From Akkermansia muciniphila (GTDB lineage: Bacteria; Verrucomicrobiota; Verrucomicrobiia; Verrucomicrobiales; Akkermansiaceae): a stretch of DNA of 64,000 bases. The notes beneath the pieces were generated by a model. It saw nothing but the letters and a program-made list of their open reading frames with translations. It made no database searches and had not been told where the DNA came from. How positions within the stretch are numbered: position 1 is the first letter of the stretch; each line of letters opens with the position of its first letter. The DNA is taken from positions 412,743 through 476,742 of the forward strand of contig NZ_PJKB01000003.1 of NCBI RefSeq assembly GCF_002884975.1, given 5' to 3'. Below are positions 23,661-33,101 of this stretch, piece after piece. The position numbers and the translations under genes were made by a program.

Positions 23661-25793
23661 TCATCTAGTGGCTTCCGTCGTTTTACGGATGATTTCACGG
23701 GCCTTGCGCACGTCGTCCTCATGGGAATCGCCGCGGCTTCTTTCCACGGTGAAGAGTTTGGAAAGTTCTTCATCCATGCGGCCCACGGCGGCTTTCGCCT
23801 TCGGATTCTTCGCGGCGCGGGCGCGCAGGATATTGACCTTTTCAAACTCTTCCAGCCCATCGCGGAGTTTTTCAAACCGCAGGGAACTAAGGTTGCCGGG
23901 ATAAACCAGATAGCAGTCTCCCGCGGGCCAATTGCCGAAGTCCGTCTTTTCAAACGGATTACGGTTCCAGGAGTTGTAGGCCCACCTCAGAAAGCCGTCC
24001 AGGTGGTTGGCGGCGGCAAAGAGGGGCAGCCATTCCGCCTCCGCCAGCGGGGAGACGGTGAAGGTGTTAGGCTTTTTGGGATGGACGCAAACGTAAAACG
24101 TCGTCTTCTTCCCCTCCTTCTTGCGCTGCGCCAGCAAATCGCCTGTGACCGTATCCGCATGGTCGATCACGGGAGAGACGTCATACACATCCCGGGTCAA
24201 GGCGGTAGGCCGGTTGACGGCGGAGACGATCTTGAATTCCGGAGCGTACTTGTCCAGCACGTTCTTGGCCGCCTTTACCATGGCATCCGGCCGTTCATCC
24301 AGCCCGATGCAGGTCTTGTCCAGCCATCCCTTGCTCTTGACGTGCTTGCGGAAATCCGCCAGGAAAGGCCCCCAGATGGCTTCGTAGGAAGGGTCGTTCG
24401 GCTTGAGGTCCAGGAACTTGTATTTCCCGGTAGCTTCATCCAGATAACGGACTTTCATGTTCCACGGAATCATGGTGTAGCAGGATATCTGGCCCTTGAC
24501 GCCCACCTCATTAATCATGAAGGAAACCCATTTGTCAAAGTTGGCGTAGTTCCAGCGCATGGTTCCGTTTTTGCCCTTGATCCATTCGATCATGGGGGGG
24601 AACCAGTCGTAGGTCTGGGCGTTCCAGGCTTCATCAATCAGGGAGCAGGTAATGGCCTTTTGCCCGGCATCCGCCAGCCTCTTCATCACCGGCTTCATCA
24701 GCGCGAAATGTTCCGGGGACCACGGTTCCACATCATGCCAGCGCGCCACAGCCTGCGGATGCTGCCAAAGGTCCAGGTGAACCTGCCAATTGGCGGGCGC
24801 AGGCAGAGATTCCGGAGCCACTTCCAGAACTACGGGAACGCTCACGGGAGAGCCGCTTTCAGCGGAAACCACTATTTTCCCCTTGTACACGCCGGGTTTG
24901 GCGGACGGGGGAATGTTGACTTCCACCCAGACGGGGCGCACGCCCCCCGCCTGCAGGTCGCAGCTGTTTTCACTGCCGATGATATCTGAAATGAGCCTGT
25001 TGCCCCCCTTGGTGTAGCGTATCATGGAGGTCCGGACGGGAATAACCTGTCCGGCAGCGTTTTTTACCCCGGCGCAGGTAGCGGACAACTGGGGCTGCGC
25101 CTGGGAAGACCAGACGGCAATCTGTCCGGCGGCGCGTTCACCCCTCCAGCCGGACAGGCGCACGGAATCCTGAAGCATTTCCTGCCGGGGAGCGCCGCTG
25201 TAAGGGATGCGGTCATAATCCTTCACCGCTGCGGCTTGCAGGTTCAGGGCGGCATCGGGCCCGTAGCCCTTGATCTCCACCAGGTGCCCTCCCTTGTCAT
25301 TGCCGGCGTTGTTGCCCAGGAAGGTGATCTTGACGTACCGGACCGTCCGGGGATTGAATTTGAAGGGAACGCCTTCCGAGGTGGCGGCAATGCTGTTGGA
25401 AGACTGGTCCGCCAGCATTTTCCAATTTTTGCCGTCTTCCGAGCCTTCTATTTTATACTTGTAAATGCGTCCCCCCTCCCAATACGGCCAGACATGCAGG
25501 GCGGAAAGCGCTCGGGGCTTTCCCATGTCTATTTGAAGCCAGACGGGAATGCCCTCACAGCCCCAGTATTTGCCTGCGTTGTTCGCCTGGCCGTCCACGG
25601 CCAGTTCCGGACGGTCGTTGCCGTAGTGCCCGGAAGCGGTTACTTTGGCCCCGGCAAACAGGTTGCCCGCATCACCCGGCGCTCCGGCGGAAACCAGGGC
25701 GGGTTCGTACAGAGGGTGCCTGTCCGGCGACTGGGCCTGGACAAAAGATGTTAAAGCGATAACAGAGCACAGAGGAAAAAAGAGACGGCGCAT
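23661..25793 (-). CDS. Secreted GH123-type glycoside hydrolase with N-terminal F5/8 (CBM32-like) domain
   Basis: From the ATG at 25793 the product has about 710 residues with a signal peptide (MRRLFFPLCSVIALTSFVQA). A discoidin-like carbohydrate-binding domain follows (ELAVDGQANNAGKYWGCEG, WLQIDMGKPRALSALHVWP, RTVRYVKITFLG), then a beta-sandwich and a TIM-barrel domain with CIGLDERPDAM near residue 497; the adjacent Asp-Glu is the catalytic pair of GH123, whose members remove beta-N-acetylgalactosamine from glycosphingolipids or mucin glycans. Extra residues upstream (start 25829) would spoil the signal peptide. It follows hisF by 54 bases, but the two are functionally unrelated. Confidence 0.82.
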   Translation of the reverse strand: MRRLFFPLCSVIALTSFVQAQSPDRHPLYEPALVSAGAPGDAGNLFAGAKVTASGHYGNDRPELAVDGQANNAGKYWGCEGIPVWLQIDMGKPRALSALHVWPYWEGGRIYKYKIEGSEDGKNWKMLADQSSNSIAATSEGVPFKFNPRTVRYVKITFLGNNAGNDKGGHLVEIKGYGPDAALNLQAAAVKDYDRIPYSGAPRQEMLQDSVRLSGWRGERAAGQIAVWSSQAQPQLSATCAGVKNAAGQVIPVRTSMIRYTKGGNRLISDIIGSENSCDLQAGGVRPVWVEVNIPPSAKPGVYKGKIVVSAESGSPVSVPVVLEVAPESLPAPANWQVHLDLWQHPQAVARWHDVEPWSPEHFALMKPVMKRLADAGQKAITCSLIDEAWNAQTYDWFPPMIEWIKGKNGTMRWNYANFDKWVSFMINEVGVKGQISCYTMIPWNMKVRYLDEATGKYKFLDLKPNDPSYEAIWGPFLADFRKHVKSKGWLDKTCIGLDERPDAMVKAAKNVLDKYAPEFKIVSAVNRPTALTRDVYDVSPVIDHADTVTGDLLAQRKKEGKKTTFYVCVHPKKPNTFTVSPLAEAEWLPLFAAANHLDGFLRWAYNSWNRNPFEKTDFGNWPAGDCYLVYPGNLSSLRFEKLRDGLEEFEKVNILRARAAKNPKAKAAVGRMDEELSKLFTVERSRGDSHEDDVRKAREIIRKTTEATR

Positions 25794-25847
25794 GTACACA
25801 TTACGTACCGGAATTCCATTTTCTCTCAAGAAAAAAGAGTGTTTCCG

Positions 25848-26615
25848 CTATTCCGCCAACGGACGCACCGGAATGCCCCTGGAGGCAAAGTAGGTTTTGG
25901 CTTCCGGCACCGTATATTCGCCAAAGTGGAAGATGGAAGCCGCCAGCACGGCATCCGCCTTTCCCTCCACCAGCACGTCCACCATGTGGTCCAGGTTGCC
26001 CGCCCCTCCGCTGGCGATCACGGGAATGCGCACCGCCTCGCTGACGGCGCGGGTCAGTTCAATATCGTACCCGGTTTTGGCCCCGTCCGCATCCATGCTG
26101 GTCAACAGGATTTCCCCGGCACCGCGGCGTTCCGCCTCTACGGCCCATTCCACGGCATCCAGCCCCACGAATTTACGGCCGCCATGGGTGGAAACGCCCC
26201 ATTTGCCGGGAGCCTGCCTTTTGGCGTCAATGGCCACGACAATGCACTGGCTGCCGAAGGCCGCCGCGCCTTCATTGATCAGTTCCGGGCGGTTGATGGC
26301 CGCCGTATTCAGGGACACCTTGTCCGCGCCCGCCAGAAGCATTTCACGCATGTCCTTTACGGAGCGGATGCCTCCGCCCACAGTCAGCGGCATGAAGCAG
26401 CATGCCGCCGTGCGGCGCACCACGTCCACCATGGTGGCGCGGCCGTCGGAAGAAGCGGTAATGTCCAGAAAAACAAGCTCGTCCGCCTGCTGGGCATCAT
26501 ATGCCCTGGCGCATTCCACCGGGTCACCGGCATCCCTCAGATTGACGAAATTGGTCCCCTTGACGACTCTGCCGTCCGTCACGTCCAGACACGGAATGAT
26601 TCTTTTTGCCAGCAC
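25848..26615 (-). CDS. hisF: Imidazole glycerol phosphate synthase, cyclase subunit
   Basis: A 255-residue (beta/alpha)8 enzyme that uses ammonia from HisH to convert PRFAR to IGP and AICAR in histidine synthesis. Marks: [18 protein letters not shown] with the catalytic Asp, [30 protein letters not shown] with the second catalytic Asp, [12 protein letters not shown] and [11 protein letters not shown]. Length is normal. No other his gene is next to it in the window. Confidence 0.96.
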   Translation of the reverse strand: MLAKRIIPCLDVTDGRVVKGTNFVNLRDAGDPVECARAYDAQQADELVFLDITASSDGRATMVDVVRRTAACCFMPLTVGGGIRSVKDMREMLLAGADKVSLNTAAINRPELINEGAAAFGSQCIVVAIDAKRQAPGKWGVSTHGGRKFVGLDAVEWAVEAERRGAGEILLTSMDADGAKTGYDIELTRAVSEAVRIPVIASGGAGNLDHMVDVLVEGKADAVLAASIFHFGEYTVPEAKTYFASRGIPVRPLAE

Positions 26616-26836
26616 GGCCTTATCAAGCCATCACCGCCAGCAAAGGGAAAGCCTAAAATACGGCTTGCCTCAGGATGCCTATGATGGGAAAAAACGTCTC
26701 TTTCCTATAAATATCCCGTTCCAGGCTTTCTTTGTCATCTCCATCAAATTTGAAGACAATTCCTTGAATTTAAATAAATGGATAAATGCATAGAAAGCAT
26801 TTTACCCGCTTTCCTCCTCCTGTGTAATAAATGTCT

Positions 26837-26853
26837 GCGGATTAAGAATCCGC
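26837..26853. repeat. Distal palindrome of the first pair
   Basis: GCGGATTAAGAATCCGC: 7-base arms around AAG. It lies 164 bases (centre to centre) from a second palindrome with the complementary centre CTT. See the finding on paired palindromes. Confidence 0.7.
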
Positions 26854-27000
26854 AAGCAATAAAAAATATTAACCATTAACTTATTATACATTCTAATACA
26901 TTGTAAATAAGAATATTATAATATATCTGGTCTTTTTATAATTCATCCTTTCCATACTTGCTCCGCAAGTTATGTTGAGTGTGCGTTTCTCATGAAAAAG

Positions 27001-27017
27001 CCGGATTCTTAATCCGG
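27001..27017. repeat. Proximal palindrome of the first pair
   Basis: CCGGATTCTTAATCCGG: 7-base arms around CTT, ending 53 bases before the start of the PEP-CTERM gene. It is the inverted copy of the distal element apart from the outermost bases. Confidence 0.7.
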
Positions 27018-27070
27018 TAAACGGATGCAAATACTGCCTCCCAGTATTCTTGACTCAAAAGTTTAATAAA

Positions 27071-27844
27071 ATGAAGAAAACACTTTCTCTTCTGGCCGTC
27101 ACGCTTCTCGGCATTTCCGGCGTCCAGGCCGCCGTCACCCTGGTTTCCGGATTCTCCCGGTTTGACCAGACTTCACCAGACAGCGGCACCGCTGTTTCCG
27201 ATCTGGGAACGAAGTCCCTCAGCTGGACGCTTAACGACGCTCTCTGGAATAATGACGGAACATGGACGTCCAATGCGACCAATTCAAAGAAAAACGGGCT
27301 TGACGTTTCCTCCCTCCAGCTTTCCGGAGCTGCCGGCTATACGGTGAACATTAACTTCTCCAGCGCCGCCAGCCTGGACAACACTGATTCCCTCTTCTGC
27401 GCTTCCATTGGCGGAACTGGTCTTAATTCCATTGTAGGACGCTATGAAAGCGGCAAGATAGGCATTGCCAACAATGGCAGCAGCTCGGGACGTCCCGCAA
27501 GCGGCTTAAGCAGCACCGCCATTGACTTCAACAGCCCGTTTTCACTGACTCTCTCCGTTCAGGCAGGGGGAGCCTACAGCGTGTTCATTACGCAGAACGG
27601 CACCACTCAGACCGTGTCCTGGCCCACCATGGCCCAAGCCGGAAATCTGGACCAGCTCTATATCGGCTGCTGGGCAACCTTGAACGGGAACCAGAGTTCC
27701 CCGACGGTATCCGGCCTCAGCTTCTGGGAAGGCGCGGCAACGCAGGACGACCTGGCAGCCATCATCAACGTTCCGGAACCGGCCACTGCCTCCCTGAGCC
27801 TTCTGGGGCTGGGCGCACTGCTCCTGCGCCGCCGGAGAAAGTAA
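27071..27844 (+). CDS. Secreted PEP-CTERM sorting-domain protein
   Basis: About 257 residues from the ATG at 27071, with a signal peptide (MKKTLSLLAVTLLGISGVQA) and the tail VPEPATASLSLLGLGALLLRRRRK. The body (LDNTDSLFCASIGGTG, FSLTLSVQAGGAYSVFITQNG, LDQLYIGCWATLNG) resembles a concanavalin/LamG-like sandwich, which often binds glycans. Its promoter region has the paired palindromes. A terminator follows, then another PEP-CTERM gene 78 bases on. A start at 27050 would lengthen the N-terminus without improving the signal. Confidence 0.85.
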   Translation: MKKTLSLLAVTLLGISGVQAAVTLVSGFSRFDQTSPDSGTAVSDLGTKSLSWTLNDALWNNDGTWTSNATNSKKNGLDVSSLQLSGAAGYTVNINFSSAASLDNTDSLFCASIGGTGLNSIVGRYESGKIGIANNGSSSGRPASGLSSTAIDFNSPFSLTLSVQAGGAYSVFITQNGTTQTVSWPTMAQAGNLDQLYIGCWATLNGNQSSPTVSGLSFWEGAATQDDLAAIINVPEPATASLSLLGLGALLLRRRRK

Positions 27845-27860
27845 AATTTCCTCCTGTCGG

Positions 27861-27900
27861 GCCGCTGGCGGTTTCATGCAGCCAGCGGCTTTTATTTTTT
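27861..27900 (+). terminator. Intrinsic terminator
   Basis: GCCGCTGGC / GCCAGCGGC stem with an 11-base loop and TTTTATTTTTT. It ends the PEP-CTERM gene at 27071. Confidence 0.88.
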
Positions 27901-27921
27901 ATCCCTCTGAATCCAACGGCC

Positions 27922-30372
27922 ATGAAATTTTCATCACTTTACCGCAGCCTGCTGTTCATCCCCATAACGGCGGCCTTCATCGGCGCGGCAGAAGCCAAGA
28001 CGCTTCAATTATACATCCTGACAGGACAATCCAATTCCCTGGGAGCCGTCAAGGGGTCCCCGGCGTCCGCGGAGCTGCTGGAACAGTACAGGTCCGACGG
28101 AAGCACCAAATTCTGGCACAATAATTTCAACAAGATCACTGGCAGTTCCGTAGACTGCAATCCGCCAGCTTCCTCTTCCTGGGGTTCTGTCGTACCCCAG
28201 GTGTGCGGAACGGAGTCAAGCAATTACAACTGCATGGGGCCGGAGTACGGCTTTGCCGCCATGATGGAGCGCAAGGGATGGTCCCTGGGCGGCCCTGGCT
28301 CCGGACATGCGGACACGGGAATCGTCAAGGCCGCTCTGGACGGAGGAGGCAATTCCTATTGGAACAAAGGCACGAACGCCTATAATGCCATAGTGGAGAC
28401 CGTCAGGAAGGCCTGTGAAAACGCCCTGGCCAACGGTTACGACAAGGTGGAGATCATGGGCGTAATGTACCTTCAGGGGGAGTCCAATACAGCTGCCGAC
28501 AGCAGCAACGCAGCCAATTCATTTTTAACGTTTCTGGACAACTTGCAGGGGGACCTTGCCCGGGATGGAGTGGACACCGGCCCTCTGGCGGCACATCAGG
28601 CCATTCTGGGAGAACAGGCCAAGTGGGGCACAACCAACGTCACGAATGCTGAAACGGGAGACGTCACCGGAGGATTCAACGGCAATGAAGGTTCTTCCGG
28701 AACAACCCGCGACCAGCAGGAAGCCCTGGCCCGGGCAAACGAGAACATGGGCTGGGTTCCGACACGGGACCTCGCCAAAATCACCTCCGGCGACAGCATG
28801 GGCGTCCATTACGACGGAAAGTCCCAGATCACCATCGGAGCGCGGTATGCCTATGAGGCGGCCAGGCTGGCCGGGTACGATACGGGTACGGTCCGCAGCG
28901 GAAATTACGACGCCGCTCTCTCTTCCACGGAAGCCTGGATGAACGGCAAGCTCCCCGTGGACAGCACGGCCGTCTGGGACGCAGCCTCCTCCGCCATGGA
29001 CAACATGGTGAGTTCCGCCGCCGGAACCAACGCCGTGCTTTACGGCATCAGGATTGAAGATACATACCTGAACACCATCACCATCCGGGGCGTGGCCGTT
29101 GACGGCAGTTCCGCTCCCTCCATGCAGGACGGCCATTTGATCCTGGGGAGCGGCGGCATCGACATCGCAACCGGAAAAAACCTGAACATCGCTTCCGTGC
29201 TGGAGCTTCAGGGCGACCAGCAATGGAACATTGCGGGAGGAAGCACCCTGTCCATCCGGGGGAGCAGTTCTTCCGGCAACCATCAGCTCACGTTCATCAC
29301 GGGAACGGGAGACGTCGCCATCCGCAATTCCACCCTTGCGGCTGATCCCTCCGGAATCGCCAAAGTGGAGGTCAGCGCCTACGTCAATACGGATGCCGCC
29401 GCTTTTACGGGAAACTGGACCGTCGGTCCCGGCGTGGAAGTAACAATGAACGGCACGGATACCAAGACCGCCGGCTCCGGCTGGGGAACGGGCTCCGTCA
29501 CGCTCCAGGGGGCAACCGTCCTTGCCGGCTGGGAACACGTGACATCCAATACGTGGAGCAACCGTTTCATTCTGGAGGAAGGCACCGTTTCCTCCTTCGG
29601 GAGCTCCACCAACGCCACCGGAAAAGTCCTGACCCTGTCCGGCGGGATTTCCGGAAATGGGGCCTTGTCCAAGACCACCGGCAATACGCTGGTTCTGGCC
29701 CATGCCAATACCTATGCGGGAGGCACCCAAATCCGGGGAGGCACTTTGCGGCTCGGAGACAGAAACGCCCTGGGCACGGGAACGGCGGCCGTTCACACGG
29801 GAGGAGCGCTGGATTTGAACCATTATGACGTTTCCAACACCATCCGCCTGGCCGGAGGGGAAGCACTGAACTGGGGAACGGCGGCACGGGTGGAAATCGG
29901 CCATCAGGTGGTCTGGGCGGACCAGCACCTGGAGGGAACGCTCACCTTGTCCGACGGCTCCCGCATCCTGGCCGGCAATTCCATGACGCTGGGAACGGGC
30001 GACAACCTGGCGGCGGGGAATTTTACCGTGGAGCTTTCATCCATGAACCTGGTGGAAGGAGGCGAAGGGCTGGCCGCCATCATCATGACGGGAGGCGCCT
30101 TGAACTTGCTGGACGGCCTGACTCTGGACGTCAGCGGCATCCTTGCTCGCTCCGGCACCATGTCCTTCAGGATTACGGACATTTCAGGGGGTACCCTGGA
30201 AGGGCTTTCCTCCGCGGAAGATTTTTCCCTGGTAGAGGCCGCCCATGGCTGGAATGTGCTGGATTACGACGCTTCCACGGGAATCGTGACGCTTTCCGTG
30301 CCCGAACCGTCCTGTGCCCTGCTGGGGCTCCTGGGCATGGCGGCTCTGCTGGCAACGCGCCGCAGGGCCTGA
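27922..30372 (+). CDS. Sialate O-acetylesterase-like enzyme fused to a beta-helical passenger and PEP-CTERM tail
   Basis: The 816-residue product has a signal peptide (ending AAEAK), then an SGNH/SASA esterase domain: YILTGQSNSLGA (nucleophile Ser), GVMYLQGESNTAAD, and DSMGVHYDGKSQ with the catalytic Asp-x-x-His near residue 295. From about 400 to 780 it turns into a repetitive beta-helix like autotransporter passengers, including the PATR-type motif ANTYAGGTQIRGGTLRLGD. It ends VPEPSCALLGLLGMAALLATRRRA. It likely removes O-acetyl groups from sialic acids or other glycans at the cell surface, opening mucin to the sialidase at 60 kb. The fusion is unusual; the esterase family call is fairly firm. 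Confidence 0.82.
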   Translation: MKFSSLYRSLLFIPITAAFIGAAEAKTLQLYILTGQSNSLGAVKGSPASAELLEQYRSDGSTKFWHNNFNKITGSSVDCNPPASSSWGSVVPQVCGTESSNYNCMGPEYGFAAMMERKGWSLGGPGSGHADTGIVKAALDGGGNSYWNKGTNAYNAIVETVRKACENALANGYDKVEIMGVMYLQGESNTAADSSNAANSFLTFLDNLQGDLARDGVDTGPLAAHQAILGEQAKWGTTNVTNAETGDVTGGFNGNEGSSGTTRDQQEALARANENMGWVPTRDLAKITSGDSMGVHYDGKSQITIGARYAYEAARLAGYDTGTVRSGNYDAALSSTEAWMNGKLPVDSTAVWDAASSAMDNMVSSAAGTNAVLYGIRIEDTYLNTITIRGVAVDGSSAPSMQDGHLILGSGGIDIATGKNLNIASVLELQGDQQWNIAGGSTLSIRGSSSSGNHQLTFITGTGDVAIRNSTLAADPSGIAKVEVSAYVNTDAAAFTGNWTVGPGVEVTMNGTDTKTAGSGWGTGSVTLQGATVLAGWEHVTSNTWSNRFILEEGTVSSFGSSTNATGKVLTLSGGISGNGALSKTTGNTLVLAHANTYAGGTQIRGGTLRLGDRNALGTGTAAVHTGGALDLNHYDVSNTIRLAGGEALNWGTAARVEIGHQVVWADQHLEGTLTLSDGSRILAGNSMTLGTGDNLAAGNFTVELSSMNLVEGGEGLAAIIMTGGALNLLDGLTLDVSGILARSGTMSFRITDISGGTLEGLSSAEDFSLVEAAHGWNVLDYDASTGIVTLSVPEPSCALLGLLGMAALLATRRRA

Positions 30373-30399
30373 CTTTTTCCCCTGTTCCCGAAGCCGGCA

Positions 30400-30427
30400 G
30401 GAGCGCCGCCAGCCTTTGCGGCGCTCC
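30400..30427. terminator. Hairpin after the esterase gene
   Basis: GGAGCGCCGC / GCGGCGCTCC stem with 8-base loop, 27 bases past the stop, without a T run. Probably a terminator-like or mRNA 3'-end structure. Confidence 0.45.
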
Positions 30428-30604
30428 GTGACCGGGCCGGAACAGCCCGGGGATTTAACTGGAAGTTATGCCTTCCTCCCCCAGCCGCATTTCCTCTGCG
30501 CGCGTTGGAAATAACCGGAGTAAACAGGGCGAAATGGGGCAAACGGCTTAATAGCTTTTCTTTCCATATCCAGGTGGTAGACTCCGCGCAAGGCATCTCC
30601 ACCC

Positions 30605-32353
30605 ATGACAACCACACGCTCGGGATTCACCAAACTTGCAGCCATCTGCATTGCCATCCTTCTGGGGGCGGTCATCTGGGAGCTGGGGTGGCCCCTGACG
30701 CATGCGGAGCATGAATGGTCGCGCCTGATTGCGGCCGTCGCCACGCTGGGGCACCTGGCGGGCGTGCTGGGCTCCTACTTCCGGAAGGAGATCAACCGCC
30801 CTTCCCTGAGGCTTCTGATTTTCCAGATTATCTGCTGCCTGCTGATCTTCCTGCTGATCGCCAGGGAGCAGCAGGAGGACAGCTACATGAGGTTTACGGA
30901 GCTTTCCCGCCTGGTGATTACGGCCGGGCTGATCGCCATCCCCACGCTGATGTCCCTGACCAGGATTTTTGAATGGCTGCTGGGCAAGCAGAAAAAAGGG
31001 CGTCCGCTGATGGCCCCCGCCATGCAGTTCGTGACCTCCCTGGGAGTGGTCATCCTGGCGGGAACCGGGCTTCTTCTGCTCCCCAATTCCACGTATCCCG
31101 GCATCACGCTGAGCTTTACGGACGCCCTGTTCACCAGCACCAGCGCCGTATGCGTCACCGGCCTGAACGCCGTGGACTTCGCCAACACCTTCACCCCGCT
31201 GGGGGAAATGTTCACGCTTGCCCTCATCCAGATCGGCGGGTTCGGCATCATGACGTTCGCCTACTTCGTGGCCATGGTGGCGGGCCAGGGCTTTTCCCTG
31301 CGGGACCGCGTGCTGCTGACGGACCTGCTGGACGAAGGCAACCTGGGGTCCGTGGTCTCCTTCATCACCACCATCGTAGTCAGCACATTGTTCATTGAAC
31401 TGTGCGGGGCCGTGCTCCTGTACTTTTCCTGGGAAGGGAAGGATATTAACCTGATGGGGGAACCCCTGTGGTGGCACTCCCTCTTCCACTCCGTTTCCGC
31501 CTTCTGCAACGCGGGCTTTTCCACGTTCCCGATGAATCTGATGGAGCCGGGTATCCGCCTGTGCTACAGCGGGCAGGCCGTCATCATGGCGCTGATTGTA
31601 TGCGGCGGCCTGGGATTCGGCATTTACAAGGAAATCAACTCCCGCCTGGTCAACCGCTTTCTGGCCAAGCACCGCCGCCTGCGCATGCAGTGGACCCCGT
31701 ATTTCAAGCTGGTGATGATCGCCACGGGCATTCTGCTGGCTGGGGGCGCCCTGTCCATTTTCGCCGTTTCCGCCCCCCACACTTCCGAACCGCTGGGGCA
31801 GCATCTCTGGAGCTGCCTTTTTGACAGCGTCACGGCCCGTACGGCGGGATTCAATATCAGTGACTACAGCCGCTACCTGCCCGCTGCCAGCCTCATCATG
31901 TGCGGGCTGATGGTAGTGGGCGGCAGCCCCGGCGGCACGGCGGGCGGCATGAGAACCACCACCTGCGCCATTGCGGGCGCGGAAATCCTGCGCATCCTCC
32001 GCGGCCGGGACCACGTGGAATTCTTCCACCGCCGCATTGAGCAGCGCACCGTGGCGCGGTGCGTGATCACGGTGGTGGTCTCCTGCGCCTGGATCGGCTG
32101 CTTCACCATTCTTATTTGCACCCTGGAGCCCGCCATGAGCTCACTGGATATCTTCTTTGAAAACTGCAGCGCTTTTGCTACGGTAGGCGTGTCACGGGGA
32201 ATCACGCCCAATCTGAGCGACCCTTCCAAATATCTTCTCATCATCAACATGCTTGCCGGCCGCGTGGGGCTTTTCGCCTTCCTGATCGCCCTGGCCGGTA
32301 CCCCCACCCCGCGGCATTACCGCTATCCATCCGTCAAAATCCCGTTAACCTGA
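30605..32353 (+). CDS. ktrB: Ktr/Trk-type potassium uptake membrane subunit
   Basis: A 582-residue inner-membrane protein with four pore repeats, each with a selectivity-filter-like loop: TSAVCVTGLN, HSVSAFCNAGFST, DSVTARTAGFN and ENCSAFATVGVSRG. About four extra N-terminal hydrophobic segments precede the core. It forms a K+ (perhaps Na+-coupled) channel gated by the RCK protein encoded 10 bases downstream. The SPGGTAGGMRTTT gating loop is intact. Confidence 0.93.
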   Translation: MTTTRSGFTKLAAICIAILLGAVIWELGWPLTHAEHEWSRLIAAVATLGHLAGVLGSYFRKEINRPSLRLLIFQIICCLLIFLLIAREQQEDSYMRFTELSRLVITAGLIAIPTLMSLTRIFEWLLGKQKKGRPLMAPAMQFVTSLGVVILAGTGLLLLPNSTYPGITLSFTDALFTSTSAVCVTGLNAVDFANTFTPLGEMFTLALIQIGGFGIMTFAYFVAMVAGQGFSLRDRVLLTDLLDEGNLGSVVSFITTIVVSTLFIELCGAVLLYFSWEGKDINLMGEPLWWHSLFHSVSAFCNAGFSTFPMNLMEPGIRLCYSGQAVIMALIVCGGLGFGIYKEINSRLVNRFLAKHRRLRMQWTPYFKLVMIATGILLAGGALSIFAVSAPHTSEPLGQHLWSCLFDSVTARTAGFNISDYSRYLPAASLIMCGLMVVGGSPGGTAGGMRTTTCAIAGAEILRILRGRDHVEFFHRRIEQRTVARCVITVVVSCAWIGCFTILICTLEPAMSSLDIFFENCSAFATVGVSRGITPNLSDPSKYLLIINMLAGRVGLFAFLIALAGTPTPRHYRYPSVKIPLT

Positions 32354-32363
32354 ACATACCGTT

Positions 32364-33068
32364 ATGAGATATACCGTTATCGGCCTGGGCCAGTTTGGAC
32401 AGGAGCTCTGCACGGAGCTCTCCGCCCGCAATATTGAAGTAGTGGCCGTGGCCTCCACGGATGAAGAACTGGAGCAGATCAAGGACCTGGTAACTTACGC
32501 CGTGGTGACGGATTACACCAATCCGGCCGCCCTGCGCGAATTGGAGCTGGATGACCAGTCCGCCGTGATTGTCGCCATCGGGGACAGCTTTGAAGAAAAC
32601 CTCCTCGTCGTCACGCACCTCCAGAAAATGGGCGTGCGCTATATTTACGCCCGCGTGATGAGCCCGGTGCACGAGCACATTTTAAGCCAGATGAACGTGT
32701 ACGCGCTCATCAACCTGTCGCGCGTGGCCTCCAAGCAGCTCGCCAGCCAGCTGGAATCCCCGGAATTCCTGCGCGTCTCCCCCATGGATGAGAACCACAG
32801 CATCGTGGAAATAGCCGTGCCGCGCATCTGGGTGGGCAAGCGCCTCCGTGACGTGGGCCTGCGTACGGAGCACCATCTCAACCTGCTCACCATCCGCCGC
32901 GGAGAAGCCCAGACCCCGCAGGGGCGCCGGGAAATTCTTTCCATCCCGCGCATTCCCGTCATCGGCACCCCTTCCCCGGACCTCGTCTTTGAAGACCACG
33001 ACATTCTGATCCTGTTCGGCAAGGAGACGAACCTGATTGAATTCGCCCAGTTGTCCAAGGGCCTGTAA
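32364..33068 (+). CDS. ktrA: Potassium uptake regulatory subunit (TrkA-N/RCK)
   Basis: A 234-residue cytoplasmic gating ring subunit. The N-terminal Rossmann domain (YTVIGLGQFGQELCTELSARN) binds nucleotide; the C-terminal TrkA-C part (IVEIAVPRIWVGKRLRDVGLR) follows after residue 140. It is in one operon with ktrB. It converges on hrpA with only 33 bases between stops. Confidence 0.93.
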   Translation: MRYTVIGLGQFGQELCTELSARNIEVVAVASTDEELEQIKDLVTYAVVTDYTNPAALRELELDDQSAVIVAIGDSFEENLLVVTHLQKMGVRYIYARVMSPVHEHILSQMNVYALINLSRVASKQLASQLESPEFLRVSPMDENHSIVEIAVPRIWVGKRLRDVGLRTEHHLNLLTIRRGEAQTPQGRREILSIPRIPVIGTPSPDLVFEDHDILILFGKETNLIEFAQLSKGL

Positions 33069-33101
33069 ACCCGGACCCGCCCCATTCCGGGAATCGGGCT
33101 T

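Larger units (their letters stand above)
26616..27070. other. Intergenic region with AT-rich core and paired palindromes
   Basis: No gene seen. The stretch from about 26,750 to 26,960 is very AT-rich and separates two 17-base palindromes described separately. The region is divergent: hisF on one side, a PEP-CTERM gene on the other. Confidence 0.6.
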
